From: Cristatella mucedo
Lineage: Eukaryota; Bryozoa; Phylactolaemata; Cristatellidae
Length of the DNA: 64,000 nucleotides
Assembly (NCBI GenBank): GCA_009760855.2
Contig: WPIO01000036.1
Span: 2,902,001-2,966,000 of the forward strand
Reading direction: 5' to 3'
Positions 53,264-63,930 of this stretch are shown here, one piece after another (the stretch's first letter is position 1; each line of letters starts with the position of its first letter). The position numbers and the translations under genes are program-made. The notes under the pieces are model-generated. The model made no database searches and had not been told where the DNA came from. It saw only the letters and a list, made by a program, of their open reading frames with translations.

Positions 53264-53505
53264 ATGGGCTGCCGAGGGCATCAGTTTTCTAGCTTTGCCA
53301 TTGCAGCTGCTCTGGCACAGCTGATCGAGCACTAACATTCACTGGACCAGTGCACTATCGTTGGCCCCCTAGCAGTCGTGAGTCTATTCCGAGCATGTCT
53401 GGGGGTAAATCTATTTCGCACCTGTCACGAGTACGTCAGCCATTCGAGCATACACTTAGCAGAACCGCTGCTGAAAGATTACAACTGAGTTACGAGTGCA
53501 TTTAA

Positions 53506-53915
53506 TTGTTTACCCATACCTCGTATAAATTTCATATCCTTAGGAGACCGTGCCTTTATTTCGAATGCTCCCAAAGCCTGGAGCTTACTCCCGACTTGCG
53601 TCACGACATCTCCTGACTCATGCAAATTGAAAAATAAACTAAAATGCATCTATTTATCACAGCATTTAGTAGGTCACCGTGATTCAACTTTATGTGCTTT
53701 TAGGGGCCGACACTGCATGCTGCCGCTAACCATACGTACATGCTGACGCTGTGCATGTCGCCCCTAACCAAGTTACGCTTGTCGTTATTTTGAGCATGTT
53801 GCCACTAACCACTCGATCGTGCTTTCTATGGAGCGAATTTCAAGTGCTTAGAAAGAGATTGAATTCTCGGAGGGTGCTATATCAAATGAAATAGTATTAT
53901 TATTATTGTTGTAGT
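53506..53915 (+). mobile_element. LINE-A 3' end
   Basis: CCTCGTATAAATTTCATATC, CCCAAAGCCTGGAGCTTACT, 3' UTR words and the hairpin AGAGATTGAATTCTCGGAGG, then (ATT)n. Confidence 0.85.
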
Positions 53916-54149
53916 TAGTCTTACAGAAGTAGAGCAGCACATATCCTATTTACTATAGTACTGGTCGCATGGTTTGAAAGACGTCATGCCGAGCACGGGT
54001 GCGAAGGGCACTCGGCGACTGTGCACTGGCCATGCCTGCCGCGCTGAATCGAGAGGTGCACGTCAGAGTCTATCGCCTTCACGCACGCCGTACTTCGCTG
54101 TGAGATCAGTTTCTGGAGCTTGCTCTGAGCACTCCGAACCAGATGTTTA

Positions 54150-54365
54150 AGACATACCGGAGAGGCACCCGTTCGCGCGAAAATGAAATGCTTGTCTATA
54201 TTGACAGGGGCAGGGGATAGGAGTGAGCTCGACCAGAATAACCATAACGGAGACAATGGTACACGCAAAAACAAACCGGATAAAAGGTGTGCCCACAAAA
54301 GGCATGCGGTCCACGTTTGTGCCCAGCCAATCTTTCATCAGCTTAGCAGCAGCCTTATTTTCAAC
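54150..54365 (-). CDS. Possible membrane-protein exon, uncertain
   Basis: On the minus strand, after a CTTGCTGTAG acceptor, the frame reads KAAAKLMKDWLG, then MPFVGTPFIRFVFAC and the hydrophobic TIVSVMVILVELTPI. A GGTATGTC donor follows near 54158. The TPFIRF-plus-helix pattern is like the segment before S1 in TRP-type channels, but no second exon is visible. It abuts the duplication edge, so it may be chance. Confidence 0.25.
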
Positions 54366-54813
54366 GCTACAGCAAGCACACGGTCGTCAGCGGGATAGGT
54401 GCACATTATTCAGTATATTCGTTGGAGGTGAGATTTCAGTAAGTACAAGAATTATTGCAGAGCGACCGTTCGCATTCATACAAATATAATCAGTTCACAA
54501 AGCTCATACCTTAGCTCAGCTAGCTGACGATGTTGTCAAGGTGCTCTGACGATGTTGTCAAGGTCAAGGTCTGAGTCGTGCTTGGAGCGAGGGAGCTTGA
54601 CGTATACTAAACACAATGCCGACAAATCGATAACGCATAGAACAACAAGAATCTGTTCGTGAACCATTGCGATTTCGCGTATTGTAAGACTAATTAGTTT
54701 ATTAAAACTAGCTGCGTTGCACGTAGCAGTCGAAATACTGTGTGTATTAAATTCAAAAGTGCTAAATTTAACTAGATCGGCGACTATGAAGAGTGCACGA
54801 GCGAGTGCTAGAG
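54366..54813. other. Intergenic, nothing recognised
   Basis: A 21-base direct repeat (CTGACGATGTTGTCAAGGT) occurs twice near 54525-54563. No gene. Confidence 0.4.
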
Positions 54814-54892
54814 AGTGAGAGAGAGAGAGAGAGAGAGAGAAAGCGAGAGCAAGGGAAAGAGAGAGAAAGTGAAAGCGAGAGCTGGGGAGGAG

Positions 54893-54941
<49 letters not shown>

Positions 54942-55075
54942 GAGAGAGAGAAAGAGAGAGCGTGAGAAAGCGAGAGCTGGGGAAGGAGGAGAGAGAGTGA
55001 AGAGAGGGAGAGGAAGAGAAAGAGAGGAAGGAGGGGTAGGAGGAGAAGGTAAGGAAAGACCCAGAAGAGACTGAG
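54814..55075. repeat. (GA)n purine-rich repeat
   Basis: GAGAGA with AAAGC and GGAGGA interruptions. Arg-Glu open frames are artefacts. Confidence 0.93.
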
Positions 55076-55102
55076 AAATATTATGTTAAGCGCAAAGGTC
55101 CG

Positions 55103-55220
55103 GGCTGATTCAACAGCCTAATTCAGGTGGCGGCAGAATTGCCTCTCAGGCTATCGCCGTCGCCTGCAGTACGGGCAGCATAGGATCCGTCCACTGCAGT
55201 AATCGAACTGTCGGTCGTGC
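55103..55220 (-). mobile_element. SINE-A, degraded
   Basis: CTGATTCAACAGCCTAATTC, GGCTATCGCCGTCGCCTGCA and TAATCGAACTGTCGG mark an inverted copy. Confidence 0.65.
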
Positions 55221-55533
55221 TGAGAGCTGAGAGCTCCTTCAAATGAGAAAAGTGAAAAGCGAATGCGACTGAGCGGATAAGGAGGAGAAAAAGAAGAAGG
55301 AAGCAGAAGAGCTGATAGACAGACTGGCAAGAACGAGAGAACGTCTGGGATAGACGGAAAGTGAGAAAATGGCATTCCGGCTGTGGCCCACTGATCCGGG
55401 GCAGATAGTCTACGACACAGCCGGCACAGCTTCCGGTACATCTTTTACGAAGGAATAACAGCAGGCGGTGGGTAGCCACGCGGGTTATCATTTTAGCTCA
55501 ACTACCTTGTCTCTCCATTCCCACCGCTGCCCT

Positions 55534-55540
<7 letters not shown>
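55221..55540. other. Intergenic, nothing recognised
   Basis: A GAAGAA-rich patch only. A cysteine-rich minus-strand frame here has no recognisable family. Confidence 0.35.
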
Positions 55541-55619
<79 letters not shown>

Positions 55620-55672
55620 GACAGACAGAGAGACAGACAGAGAGAGACAGAGAGCGACAGAGAGAGAGAGCA
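55541..55672. repeat. (GA)n/(GACA)n microsatellite
   Basis: A nearly pure GA run followed by GACAGA units. Confidence 0.95.
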
Positions 55673-56413
55673 AGTACCGGCAGCCTGACCATTGGGGCCA
55701 TCTTAACGGGTCGAGCACGTGAGCGCCGCCTGTTACTCAGCACTCCGAGTTTGGCATTCCCGGTAACGGCTCAGAAGGCGGTGAGACTTCCAAGCGGACG
55801 GCGTAACCCGAAAACCACTAACACTGACCTTGCATCCGCTGATGGATCGCCTCTCGCCTATTTCGGGTGCCCCTAATGACTATTCCGAATGCTAGCTCAC
55901 CTGAATGCACAAACCGATGGAATTCCGGTGCTCGCCGTCCCCAACGACTGATGCCTTCTGCTGGGTGCCCAGGGAACCCGATGTCTGTACAGGGTGAGAA
56001 GAGTGTCCCCTGCAGCTGAGTCGCAAAGCTAATATATCTGCACTGCTACGTAAGAGCGCCCCGCTGAGATCGTTGCTGATATATCTAAGCGGGCTGCAGG
56101 GGGGGGGGGGTAAGACCGTGAGGGCGCTGGGAAGCAGTCGCTGGAGAAATCGCTCGGCGGCTGGCGGTTCATGGGCATAGAGCGTGCGCACTGCCTTTCA
56201 ACATATCCTTATCCGTTCAACATATCCGTTATACATATTCAACATATCCTTATCCTCATGCATTGAACTACCAGCCTTGAACTACCAGCTTGCCTTGAAT
56301 GCGGGAATCTTATCTGCCATCTGTCGGCTGGCAGTCGATTTGAACTCGTATGGTGGCTTGCGAGAAATCCGTCTAGCTCAATGGCTTTGTCAAGCCTTGA
56401 CTAAAAACAATAC
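55673..56413. other. Intergenic, nothing recognised
   Basis: Contains a poly-G run (56098-56110) and a short CAACATATCC repeat near 56200-56245. No gene. Confidence 0.4.
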
Positions 56414-56577
56414 TAGCTCATTAAACAGCCTCTCTTGTATAGAGACAGAAGAACATTTACGGATATCACCGTCGCTTTCAACGGCAATAAAGCATCGCCC
56501 TCCGCAGGATTCGAACCCGCGACCTCGGGCCCGAGTTCGTGAAAAGCAACCGCCTCTCCTAGTGTGCCGCCACTACG
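56414..56577 (-). mobile_element. SINE-A
   Basis: Inverted copy: TTAAACAGCCTCTCTTGTAT, GCAATAAAGCATCGCCC and GGATTCGAACCCGCGACCTC. Confidence 0.82.
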
Positions 56578-56866
56578 AAAACCCTTTTGGCTGGGGTGCT
56601 AAAAAATAGCAATCTGCCGCTGCAGATGAATCTGGCTGCAAAGGCTAGTCAGCAAATCCCAGAGGTTGGTCAACGAATACCGAGCAAAGTTCTTCTGCTT
56701 ACCCACTAGGCCGGCCGCGGCTTTGCTCCTTCATACCTAGCTGAGCCGTGGCACCAGTTTCTATCTTCCCATGCCCATAGTTACTCGATGAACAACAAAT
56801 TAGCTGTTCCGCTCCTACTCTTAAATACAGATGGTGACAGAAGGTAACCTTTAGGTCCTAGACTGG

Positions 56867-56883
56867 AACATTTCCACAATTTT
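56867..56883 (+). repeat. Target-site duplication, left arm
   Basis: AACATTTCCACAATTTT flanks the LINE-A insertion. The right arm at 59682-59698 reads AACACTTCCACAATTTT, one mismatch in 17. Confidence 0.85.
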
Positions 56884-59681
56884 CTAAAACGAAACGATGA
56901 TGAAACTAATTTACTAGTTATGGGCAAACCCAGTGGGATACAGAAATTGAAAAGGCTGACGCTCAAAATTGGCTCTGCCAGCATATCTCCCGTTGAATCA
57001 GCTCGAAGTCTAGGTGTCATGTTCCAAGGTGACCTCTCGTTAAAAGTTCACTTTGATAACTTATCTGACGCTTTCAGCACCGAATTTCGTGCATTGACTG
57101 ACTCATCGTCTCTTGTGGCTCATGTGCATGGCCCTACCCACATCAAGGGTCACACACTCGACCAGATTTCCTCATACAACTGCACTTTGTCATCACCAAT
57201 TATTACCAAATCCTGCTTATCTGACCACATGCAGATCTCATTCAATCTACAGTGTGTGCCCACATCCTCCTCTAAAATAACCTGTGAATCGCGAAACCTC
57301 AAGACCTTTGACATCGATGCTGTCCGTGCGAGAATATCTGCTTCACCTCTGCTGCTCAGTCCTCCCTCCGATCTGTCATCATTGGCAGATAGCTACAACA
57401 CGACTGTAGCTGACACGCTCGACGAATTTGCACCTCTGATAAAGCGCAGTGTGCGCCCCCCCCCCGCCCAGATGGCCTATGGTTTACCACAGACATTAAA
57501 CTAGCCGGCACTACTAAACGAAAGCTTGAAAAAGCATACAAAAGATCCGGACTAACTGTCCATCGACAGGCATATGAAGACTACTGTAGGTTGTACCAAT
57601 CGATCCTAGCAAAGGCCAAGTCTAGCTTCTTGAGAAACATTGTTGAATCACAGATGCACAATCCAAAATGCTGATGTTGACAATAAACCATCTCCTCAAC
57701 CGTTCACAGATTAGCTCCTTACCTGATGATTCTCGCGATGGTCTAGCCGATCGCTTCTCTCGATTCTTTGTGCAGAAGATAGACAAGATCAGGTCCCTGC
57801 GATGAAAATCTCCCCACTAGAATGCTGTTCCTTGGCTCCTGGCAGCACCTCAATGTCTGCATTTAAGCAGGTCACTAGTGATCTAGTCCTAAAGTTCGTA
57901 TCTCAATCAAAGAAGACAACAAGTCCTCTGGACCCTATTCCCGCTGTCCTGCTCCTACGTTGCATTGATCTGCTGTTGCCATGCATAACTAACATCATTA
58001 ATATGTCATTAGCCTCAGGTCATGTCCCAGCACCTTTTAAAAAAGCTGTAGCCAGGCCAATTCTCCAGAAAGCTACACTAGACCAAGAGAACTTAAGCAA
58101 CTACCGCCCAGTCTCCCTTCTACCATTCCTATCAAAGACACTGGAACGGGTCGTGGCAGACCAGCTGAACTCATATATCGAAACCTCACACCTTGCTAGT
58201 AAGTTCCAGTCTGGCTTTAGAGCTAATCACTCCGCAGAGTCAGCATTGCTTAGGGTACACAACGACCTACTTAGGAATGCAGACATGGGTAGAGTGTCTC
58301 TGCTTGTTTTGCTTGGTCTTTCGGCAGCTTTTGATACCATCGATCACAAAGTTCTTCTAGAGTGCCTCTCATCTCGCCTGGGCATCACTGGCACTGTTCT
58401 GCAGTGGTTCACGTACTATCTCAGTGGGAGACTCCAGAGTATTGACGTGAATGGACAAAGATCATCTGATGTACCTCTGAAATATGGAGTACCTCAGGGC
58501 TCCGTGCTAGGTCTGGTTCTTTTCACGGTTTATACTCTGCCTCTTGCTGATGTGAATGCCAAGCACAATCTAGGCTTTCACTTCTATGCGGATGACACTC
58601 AGTTGTACCTTTGCTTTGATCCCCCCCAGCCTTCGAGCACCTCAAATTCTCTCAACTCACTTGCTGCATGCAATGATGACATCAGCACAAGGATGGCAGC
58701 ACATTTTCTAAAACTAGACGATGATAAAACTAACTTACTAGTTATGGGCAAACCCAGTGTGATTCAGAGATTGGAAAGGCTGACTCTCAAAATTGGCTCT
58801 GCCAGCATATATCCAGTTGAATCAGCTCGAAATCTAGCCGTCATATTCCAAAGCGACCTCTCGTTAGACGACCATATCAGCTCCACAGTCAAATCTGCCT
58901 ATTTTCAGCTTCATAACATTGCTAAAATTCGGGATTGTGTAGATAAGGATACCACATCTAAGTTGGTCCATGCATTCGTGACATCCCGTCTCGACTTCTG
59001 CAACTCACTGCTTACTGGCCTACCAGCATGTGCGATCAGGCGATTGCAGCTGGTGCAAAACTCTGCAGCTAGGCTTGTCTGTCGTGAGCGTCGCAGTTGC
59101 CACATTACACCACTTCTCGCTGACCTGAAATGGCTACCAGTCAAGCAAGGGATTGACTTCAAGGTTTTGTCGCTCACCTTTAGGTCACTTATTTTAATTG
59201 CTCCAACCTATCTATCTCTCAGATATACTACCCCATCAGGCCAAGCATCGTACCACCCGCTTTTCGGAATCCAACAGTCTACAAGTACCTCGTACAAACC
59301 TCAAATCCTTTGGAGACCGTGCATTTAGTTCGTATGCTCCCAAAGCCTTGAACTCCCTCCCGACTTGCGTCAGAACATTCCCTGACTTAACCACATTTAA
59401 AAGGAACTTAAAAACACACCTATTTAGGACAGCATTTAGTGGGTCCCTGCGATTCTTCCTTCATGTGCTTTGCGTGCTAACACTGTGCATGCTGCCGCTA
59501 ACCACACTTGCATGCTGACCCTGTGCACGTCACCCCTAACCAAGTTATTTGTGTTGTCAAGCATGATATCACTCACCATTCAATCGCGTTTCCCTTTGCA
59601 GCAGACGTAAAGCTCATAGAAAGAGATTGAGTTCTCTGAGGGCGCTTTATCAAGTGCATTATTATTATTATTATTATTATT
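56884..59681 (+). mobile_element. LINE-A, longest copy, endonuclease end to 3' tail
   Basis: Bases 57045-57460 code for the end of the apurinic-type endonuclease (THIKGHTLDQISSYN, LSDHMQISFNL). A frame change at a C homopolymer (near 57450) and stops near 57670 and 57803 interrupt the linker. 57802-59328 is a 508-codon frame holding RT motifs: SNYRPVSLLPFLSKTLERVV, FQSGFRANHSAESALLR, GLSAAFDTIDH, GVPQGSVLG and FYADDTQLYL (YADD at residues 262-265). Motif A has Gly172 where the family has the catalytic Asp. It ends with the 3' hairpin and (ATT)n. The first 160 bases (56884-57043) are a misplaced RT piece. CR1/L2 clade by motifs; inactive. Confidence 0.92.
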
Positions 59682-60075
59682 AACACTTCCACAATTTTTC
59701 GCAATGACAACTACTCTTCTGCTTCCGCCTGTGGCCCATCGTTTTCAGCCGCCCTGAGCTGCTACTTCCATGCTGCTCACTCCCCCGAGTGCCCTCCAGA
59801 CTCGACTCCCTCTCAGACTCCCTCTCGACTCCCTCTCAGACTCCCTCACAGACTCTCTCTCTCAGACTCCCTCTCAGACTCCCTTGACTGCTCGCCCTCC
59901 AGACTGGGCTATGCTATTGACTTTCTCTGTTTTGCGTGAGATGTAGCCTGATGACTACCATATTCGCACCGAAAACCGCTCACGTTTTGTGAGTGCCCCA
60001 TCGGAAATTCGCCCGCGTAGCACTCACTTAGTCTTAGAGGCGTTGTGGAGTTACAGATGGAGACTCGCTACATTA

Positions 60076-61200
60076 CGTTCGAGCGTCGCGTGCTGCGCCC
60101 GCCTTCGTGATGACATCACTATCGGTCGACATAGGAGCCGATGCTGGCATTTTGCACATGCGGTGAGATAACTGCACGCAAATCTGAGAACACACTCGAC
60201 CAATTACCCAACTAGTCTTACAGCGACATAGCTTGCACAAGTCTAAAGTGGTAGAATGTCGGTCAAATCGACCGACGACGAAAAACATGTTCGATCTTGG
60301 AAATGAGCGACAATTGCTCTGCAATGGTTCAGGCCTTCGAGCGCAGCGTTAGAGTACATTTTGTATCTTCTCGTTCGGCCTTCTCGCACCTTTCTGACGC
60401 TCGCTCGCGGCTAACCCGCTCGCGAGAACAGCACGTTACCCGCTGGTTCGGGGTTTGAGTACCACAGCAGGCAGGCACCCTCCTTTCTGGTCAGATGCGA
60501 GTGAGCGGGAGCCGTGTGTAGCGGGAGCTGCTGACGCAGCTCTTTTCAACCGCTCCAGTTGAATGAAAATTTAAAACTCAGCTTTGACCTTGACTTATGC
60601 TCTCAACCTGCCAGACAGTGCGATCCTGCTGATCCAGAAGTTTTCCCTAAGTGAAAGGCTACCGCTGATTAAATCCCGCTGTCGAGTGCAAAACCCCCGC
60701 TCGAATGATGCCCCATAGAAGCCAAGGAACGGCGCGAGGCGACGACTCTTTGAGGCGAAGGCAACTCGAATCGATGATCGGCGCTGGTAATCAACCTCAA
60801 AATTTTCTTCAATCCCTTCAATTGGTACGCTCGAAAAGCGCAGAGAAGCTTACTTGGGCGCTGATTTCACGACTTCTCATGACAAGAGGACTTTTAAAAT
60901 GGAAGCCCGCCCGTTCCTCGCCCCATGCGCCGGGTTCAAGCGAATTCTCTTCAGCGTGCATGTGAGCGCTGTCATGGCGCACTGTCAGCCAACTGGCGAC
61001 GTGTGGGGTTCTAGCGCCCGGAAAGGCATTGGATGCTCTCCGAGCGCTATGCACTACCTCTTTTTGAAAAGCCGCAAAAGGCTCGCGGCGCCTCTTCAAT
61101 TTCCACCAGCTCTGCCGTGCCACACCTCGCTCGCCACACTCTCTGGCTGCCCGTTCGCTGCACTGAGAACAGAATAGAATGAGAATATGAGAATGAGAAA
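60076..61200. other. Intergenic, no gene recognised
   Basis: Open frames of about 85-107 codons at 60705-60965 and 60854-61177 mirror minus-strand frames and lack any motif. Confidence 0.4.
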
Positions 61201-61352
61201 GCCTATCAATACGCTGTTAATATTAAATTAATATTAAAAATATAAAATAAATAAACAAATAAAATAAATAAAAACAAAACAAAACAAGATGAAATTAATA
61301 TTAACATTATACATTAATATTAATATTAAATAACAATATTAATATTAATATT
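61201..61352. repeat. AT-rich TTAATATTAA-type low-complexity stretch
   Basis: Repeated TTAATATTAA palindromic words and AAATAAATAAA runs. Confidence 0.85.
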
Positions 61353-61811
61353 CTCTTTTTGCCCACTCTGCGCAGCAAGCTCTAGCCAATAGCCAATAGC
61401 CACGGCACGGACTCCTGTCGATGGTGGGGGTGCGTGGTAGGCGGGGCTGGCGTGCTGAAGTGGATGCGGCCATGTCACTTAGGCGATCTGGCGACCTGCC
61501 ATCACCAGGCCAACAGCGGTCAGCTGACCGCACACGCCCCGACAAAAGCTGCCGCATTCTGACATTAGACTTTTATGGCTTTTGAATAAGATCTTTTTTT
61601 ATAGCGCTCTAGAGAGAACTAAATCACTTTCCAGGCTCTTATCTTGTGCTGAAAAGCGTGACTGGACCGAGCGTTCGCGGGTGAGAGTTACGTTTTTGAA
61701 TAGCCGTAAGTCGTCGTGGTCGTTTGAGCTTTGCAACTTCGTTACTATTTACGCAGCACCGGATACGGCTAGTCAAAGAGTCAAGCGAAGTCGGTTGCAC
61801 GCAGCCCGACG
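61353..61811. other. Intergenic, possible LINE/SINE tail at 61590-61650
   Basis: TATAGCGCTCTAGAGAGAAC then TAAATCACTTTCCAGGC is an inverted LINE-A-like terminus. Nothing else is seen. Confidence 0.4.
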
Positions 61812-61950
61812 TGCATGTTTGGCCCAGCGGTCAAGGTGCTTGCCCCGGGGACCTGGGGTCTGGCCGAGGTCGTGGGCTGGAACCCCGTGGCAAATGAGAA
61901 GCGCCCGGATACAGATTATGTTCTCATAGGAAGCTACGTGCAAATGAATT
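61812..61950 (+). mobile_element. SINE-B
   Basis: Head TTTGGCCCAGCGGTCAAGGT, B-box GGGCTGGAACCCC, tail AAGCGCCCGGATACAGATTA and GTTCTCATAGGAAGCTA. Confidence 0.82.
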
Positions 61951-62543
61951 GCGCATACATCACACATGTAACGCCGCTCAGACGGATATCGCGCTCTGAC
62001 GGCGGAGAAGGTTCTCGAGCCGCACGGCAGGCAGCTACCAGCGCGGCCTCGCTTTGCCAACGCGTTTCGCCGTGTTTCGCGCTCGGCAATAATTCTGCGA
62101 AATTACCGTCTCGCTAAAATGGGGCGCTGATAAAAGCTGCTCGCGGCAACACAAGTCGACCGAAGGAGCCCCGTCAGCTTCCACCACTCGAGCGGCGGAT
62201 ACAGTCGAGCCGCCTACGCCGGACTGCGTGGTAAGCGCCCGCGCGCGCACCGCCCAGCGCCGCAAGAGCTCGGAAGCGGAAGCGGAAGCGCGTGCGCCAT
62301 CGACTCCGCCGCGCGCTCGCCGTGCGCGGCGAGCGCGCGCCGGTCTGCCGAGGCGACGAAGTGCGCGCGCGCCGGCGCGAAGTGTGACGAGCGGGACCGC
62401 TGGCGTGGCGCGTTCGCTGGAGTCGTGCGGGTCGGCTTCCGTTCGGGTCGCGCGCGTCGGCCGCTGCGACGCCCGCGCAGCCGCCGGCGGGGAGCGTCGA
62501 GACGTCGGCCTTGAGGTCGAGGTCGACGACCGGAAGCGGAGGA
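61951..62543. other. GC-rich region, likely 3' flank of GPB5-like copy 4
   Basis: Very GC-rich with long mirror frames on both strands (Arg/Ala-rich), which I read as composition artefacts. Confidence 0.45.
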
Positions 62544-62762
62544 CTAGAGCAGCTCGCACTTGCTCCTGAGCTCGTTGCACGTCCTGCACTCGCAGTCGCT
62601 CGCGTCGGACACGACGGCCCGCTCGAAGGACGCCGCCGTCGCCGCGGCAGCAGCGGCGGAGTGCTGGGAGCAGTGCCTCAGCTCCACCACGCGGTCGGCG
62701 CGAGCTCGGTAGGCGCACACGGGATGGCGTCGCTCCGTGTACGGCGGTCTCGCTATGCCAGC
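62544..62762 (-). CDS. GPHB5: GPB5-like glycoprotein hormone beta subunit, copy 4, last exon (partial gene)
   Basis: After the acceptor CTGTCTCTATCGCCAG (minus strand) 72 codons follow in phase 0 to TAG. They read RPPYTERRHPVCAY, RVVELRHC, a short poly-alanine insertion, and the ending DCECRTCNELRSKCELL. The PPY-x-E...H-x-VC-x-Y start and the CxCxxC(x6)C end match vertebrate GPB5 exactly in spacing, and HPVC also occurs in insect GPB5. It therefore keeps the two terminal cysteines that copies 1-3 lost. The exon starts at the conserved intron position after the CWGxCESW core. The preceding exon is not found up to 64000, so it lies outside the window. This is probably the ancestral-type GPB5 gene. 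Confidence 0.82.
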   Translation of the reverse strand, partial: AGIARPPYTERRHPVCAYRARADRVVELRHCSQHSAAAAAATAASFERAVVSDASDCECRTCNELRSKCELL

Positions 62763-63229
62763 CTGGCGATAGAGACAGTAAATCGTCGGGGCGCGCGCGC
62801 TCGCTCGCTCGCTCGCTCGCCATTGCCGCGCCACGCATCCCAGATTGTCAGCCGGTGCCGCTAGACCGGTCGTCTGGGTGCCGGGGAGGCGCGCGAAGAG
62901 CGCGGTGACTGGGGAAGCCCTGGCAGCGCGAGCGGCGCGCCTGCCTCGTCTTCCCTCCTCCCCCTCCGAGAGCAATCGCCCGATTCGTTTGTTTTAGGCC
63001 TGAGCGGTTAAGCGATACCGTTGGGCTTTATCGTCCGTAGTCAAGCGGAGCTCCGAACGAACTGCTGAACACGGCGGGGCCTGCACTTTTGACCGGCGAG
63101 AGGCTAGACTCGGCAAAGCTACGGCATTTACGTGTCGCACCGACGGTGCAAGCGAGCGCTTGGGATCAGAGTGGCGCCGAGATAACTGAAAGGCACTCCG
63201 AGATGCGGTCGGACAAACTTAAGGGTACA
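62763..63229 (-). other. Intron of GPB5-like copy 4 (part)
   Basis: GC-rich near the exon, including a (GCTC)n run at 62805-62820. The open frame that extends upstream of the exon on the minus strand to 62975 has no cystine-knot motif, so it is taken as intron. Confidence 0.5.
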
Positions 63230-63930
63230 TTTTCAAGAAAATGCCGAGAGAATTAATTCAGCAGGCGAAAATTGTTTTAGCGTACCTTTCAATTGACCAA
63301 AATTTAAAAAATGGCATGGCATTGGGTGTTAAAAATTTAAACGTGAGTTAAGCTGCGATTGTAAATAGCTGCAGTAGTTAATTTCTGATTTCGGTCGGAT
63401 AATTTTTTGCCGTGCCTGTCAACAAACGTCTTTGGATTTTATATCGTGCAATCACAGAAATCAATAGCAAACATGATTTCTTGAAATACAAAATAAGCTA
63501 ATGCAGCGATTTATAAGCGAAGCTGATTTAACATTTCAAATTTCAGATTGAGCCGTGCATAGTTGGCCGTATTACGGAATTTACAAGGCAAAAAGCTACA
63601 CTGTAACTAAAGCGTTTTTAAAAGTAACATACACGCTCCTCAATAAGTTGGAAACATTTACTTCGATGGACCAAGATTTAGCAGGTTGATACTCAAATTG
63701 TGTATAATGCAGTGGTTGGTAAACTTGTAATCTGTAGATATGTTTGTACCGATTGAATTCCAGATTAGGCACAGTTGAAATATTAATTTTCTTTCTTGTA
63801 TTTGAAAGTCCTCAAAACTTCCGATTTCATTTTCAGCACGTGTTTCTTTTGAAAAGAACCCTTAGCAACTATTCAATTGCTGACCAAATTTTCTCAGTAT
63901 TTCTCGACATTTACCCTTAAAATAAATGAT
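63230..63930. repeat. Unclassified interspersed repeat (family C), copy 2
   Basis: It shares ordered blocks with 28480-29105 (TTTACAAGGCAAAAAGCTAC, GTAATCTGTAGATATGTTTG, CCAGATTAGGCACAG). AT-rich, without a clear open frame. Confidence 0.5.

Larger units (their letters stand above)
44268..54210 (+). repeat. Segmental duplication, unit 3 (carries GPB5-like gene 3)
   Basis: The older, more diverged unit. Matches to units 1/2 are 44268-44925, 47470-48080, 50095-52200 and 52800-54210. They are split by a 2.5-kb insertion (44925-47469, with a SINE-A, a LINE-A and an unknown open frame) and by a LINE-B copy (48080-50095). Confidence 0.88.
56578..60075 (+). mobile_element. LINE-B 3' part, split by a LINE-A insertion
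   Basis: Left piece 56578-56883 (TTTTGGCTGGGGTGCTAAAA, CTGAGCCGTGGCACCAGTTT) and right piece 59682-60075 (CGCAATGACAACTACTCTTC ... GCGTTGTGGAGTTACAGATG) join to the LINE-B order seen at 49480-50090. A CAGACTCCCTCT minisatellite (59807-59910) has expanded within the right piece. Confidence 0.85.

Noticed and set aside
55123-55491. Cysteine-rich secreted peptide on the minus strand (CTGSCAGC...)
   Set aside because: It overlaps a SINE-A copy and purine-rich DNA, has no signal peptide in frame and matches no family pattern.
57802-59328. 508-codon host gene
   Set aside because: It is the reverse transcriptase of LINE-A (YADD, GVPQGSVLG), with a dead motif A and a repeat tail.
62035-62838. Long Arg/Ala-rich frames on both strands as a separate gene
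   Set aside because: These are composition artefacts of GC-rich DNA overlapping the true GPB5-like exon in another frame.
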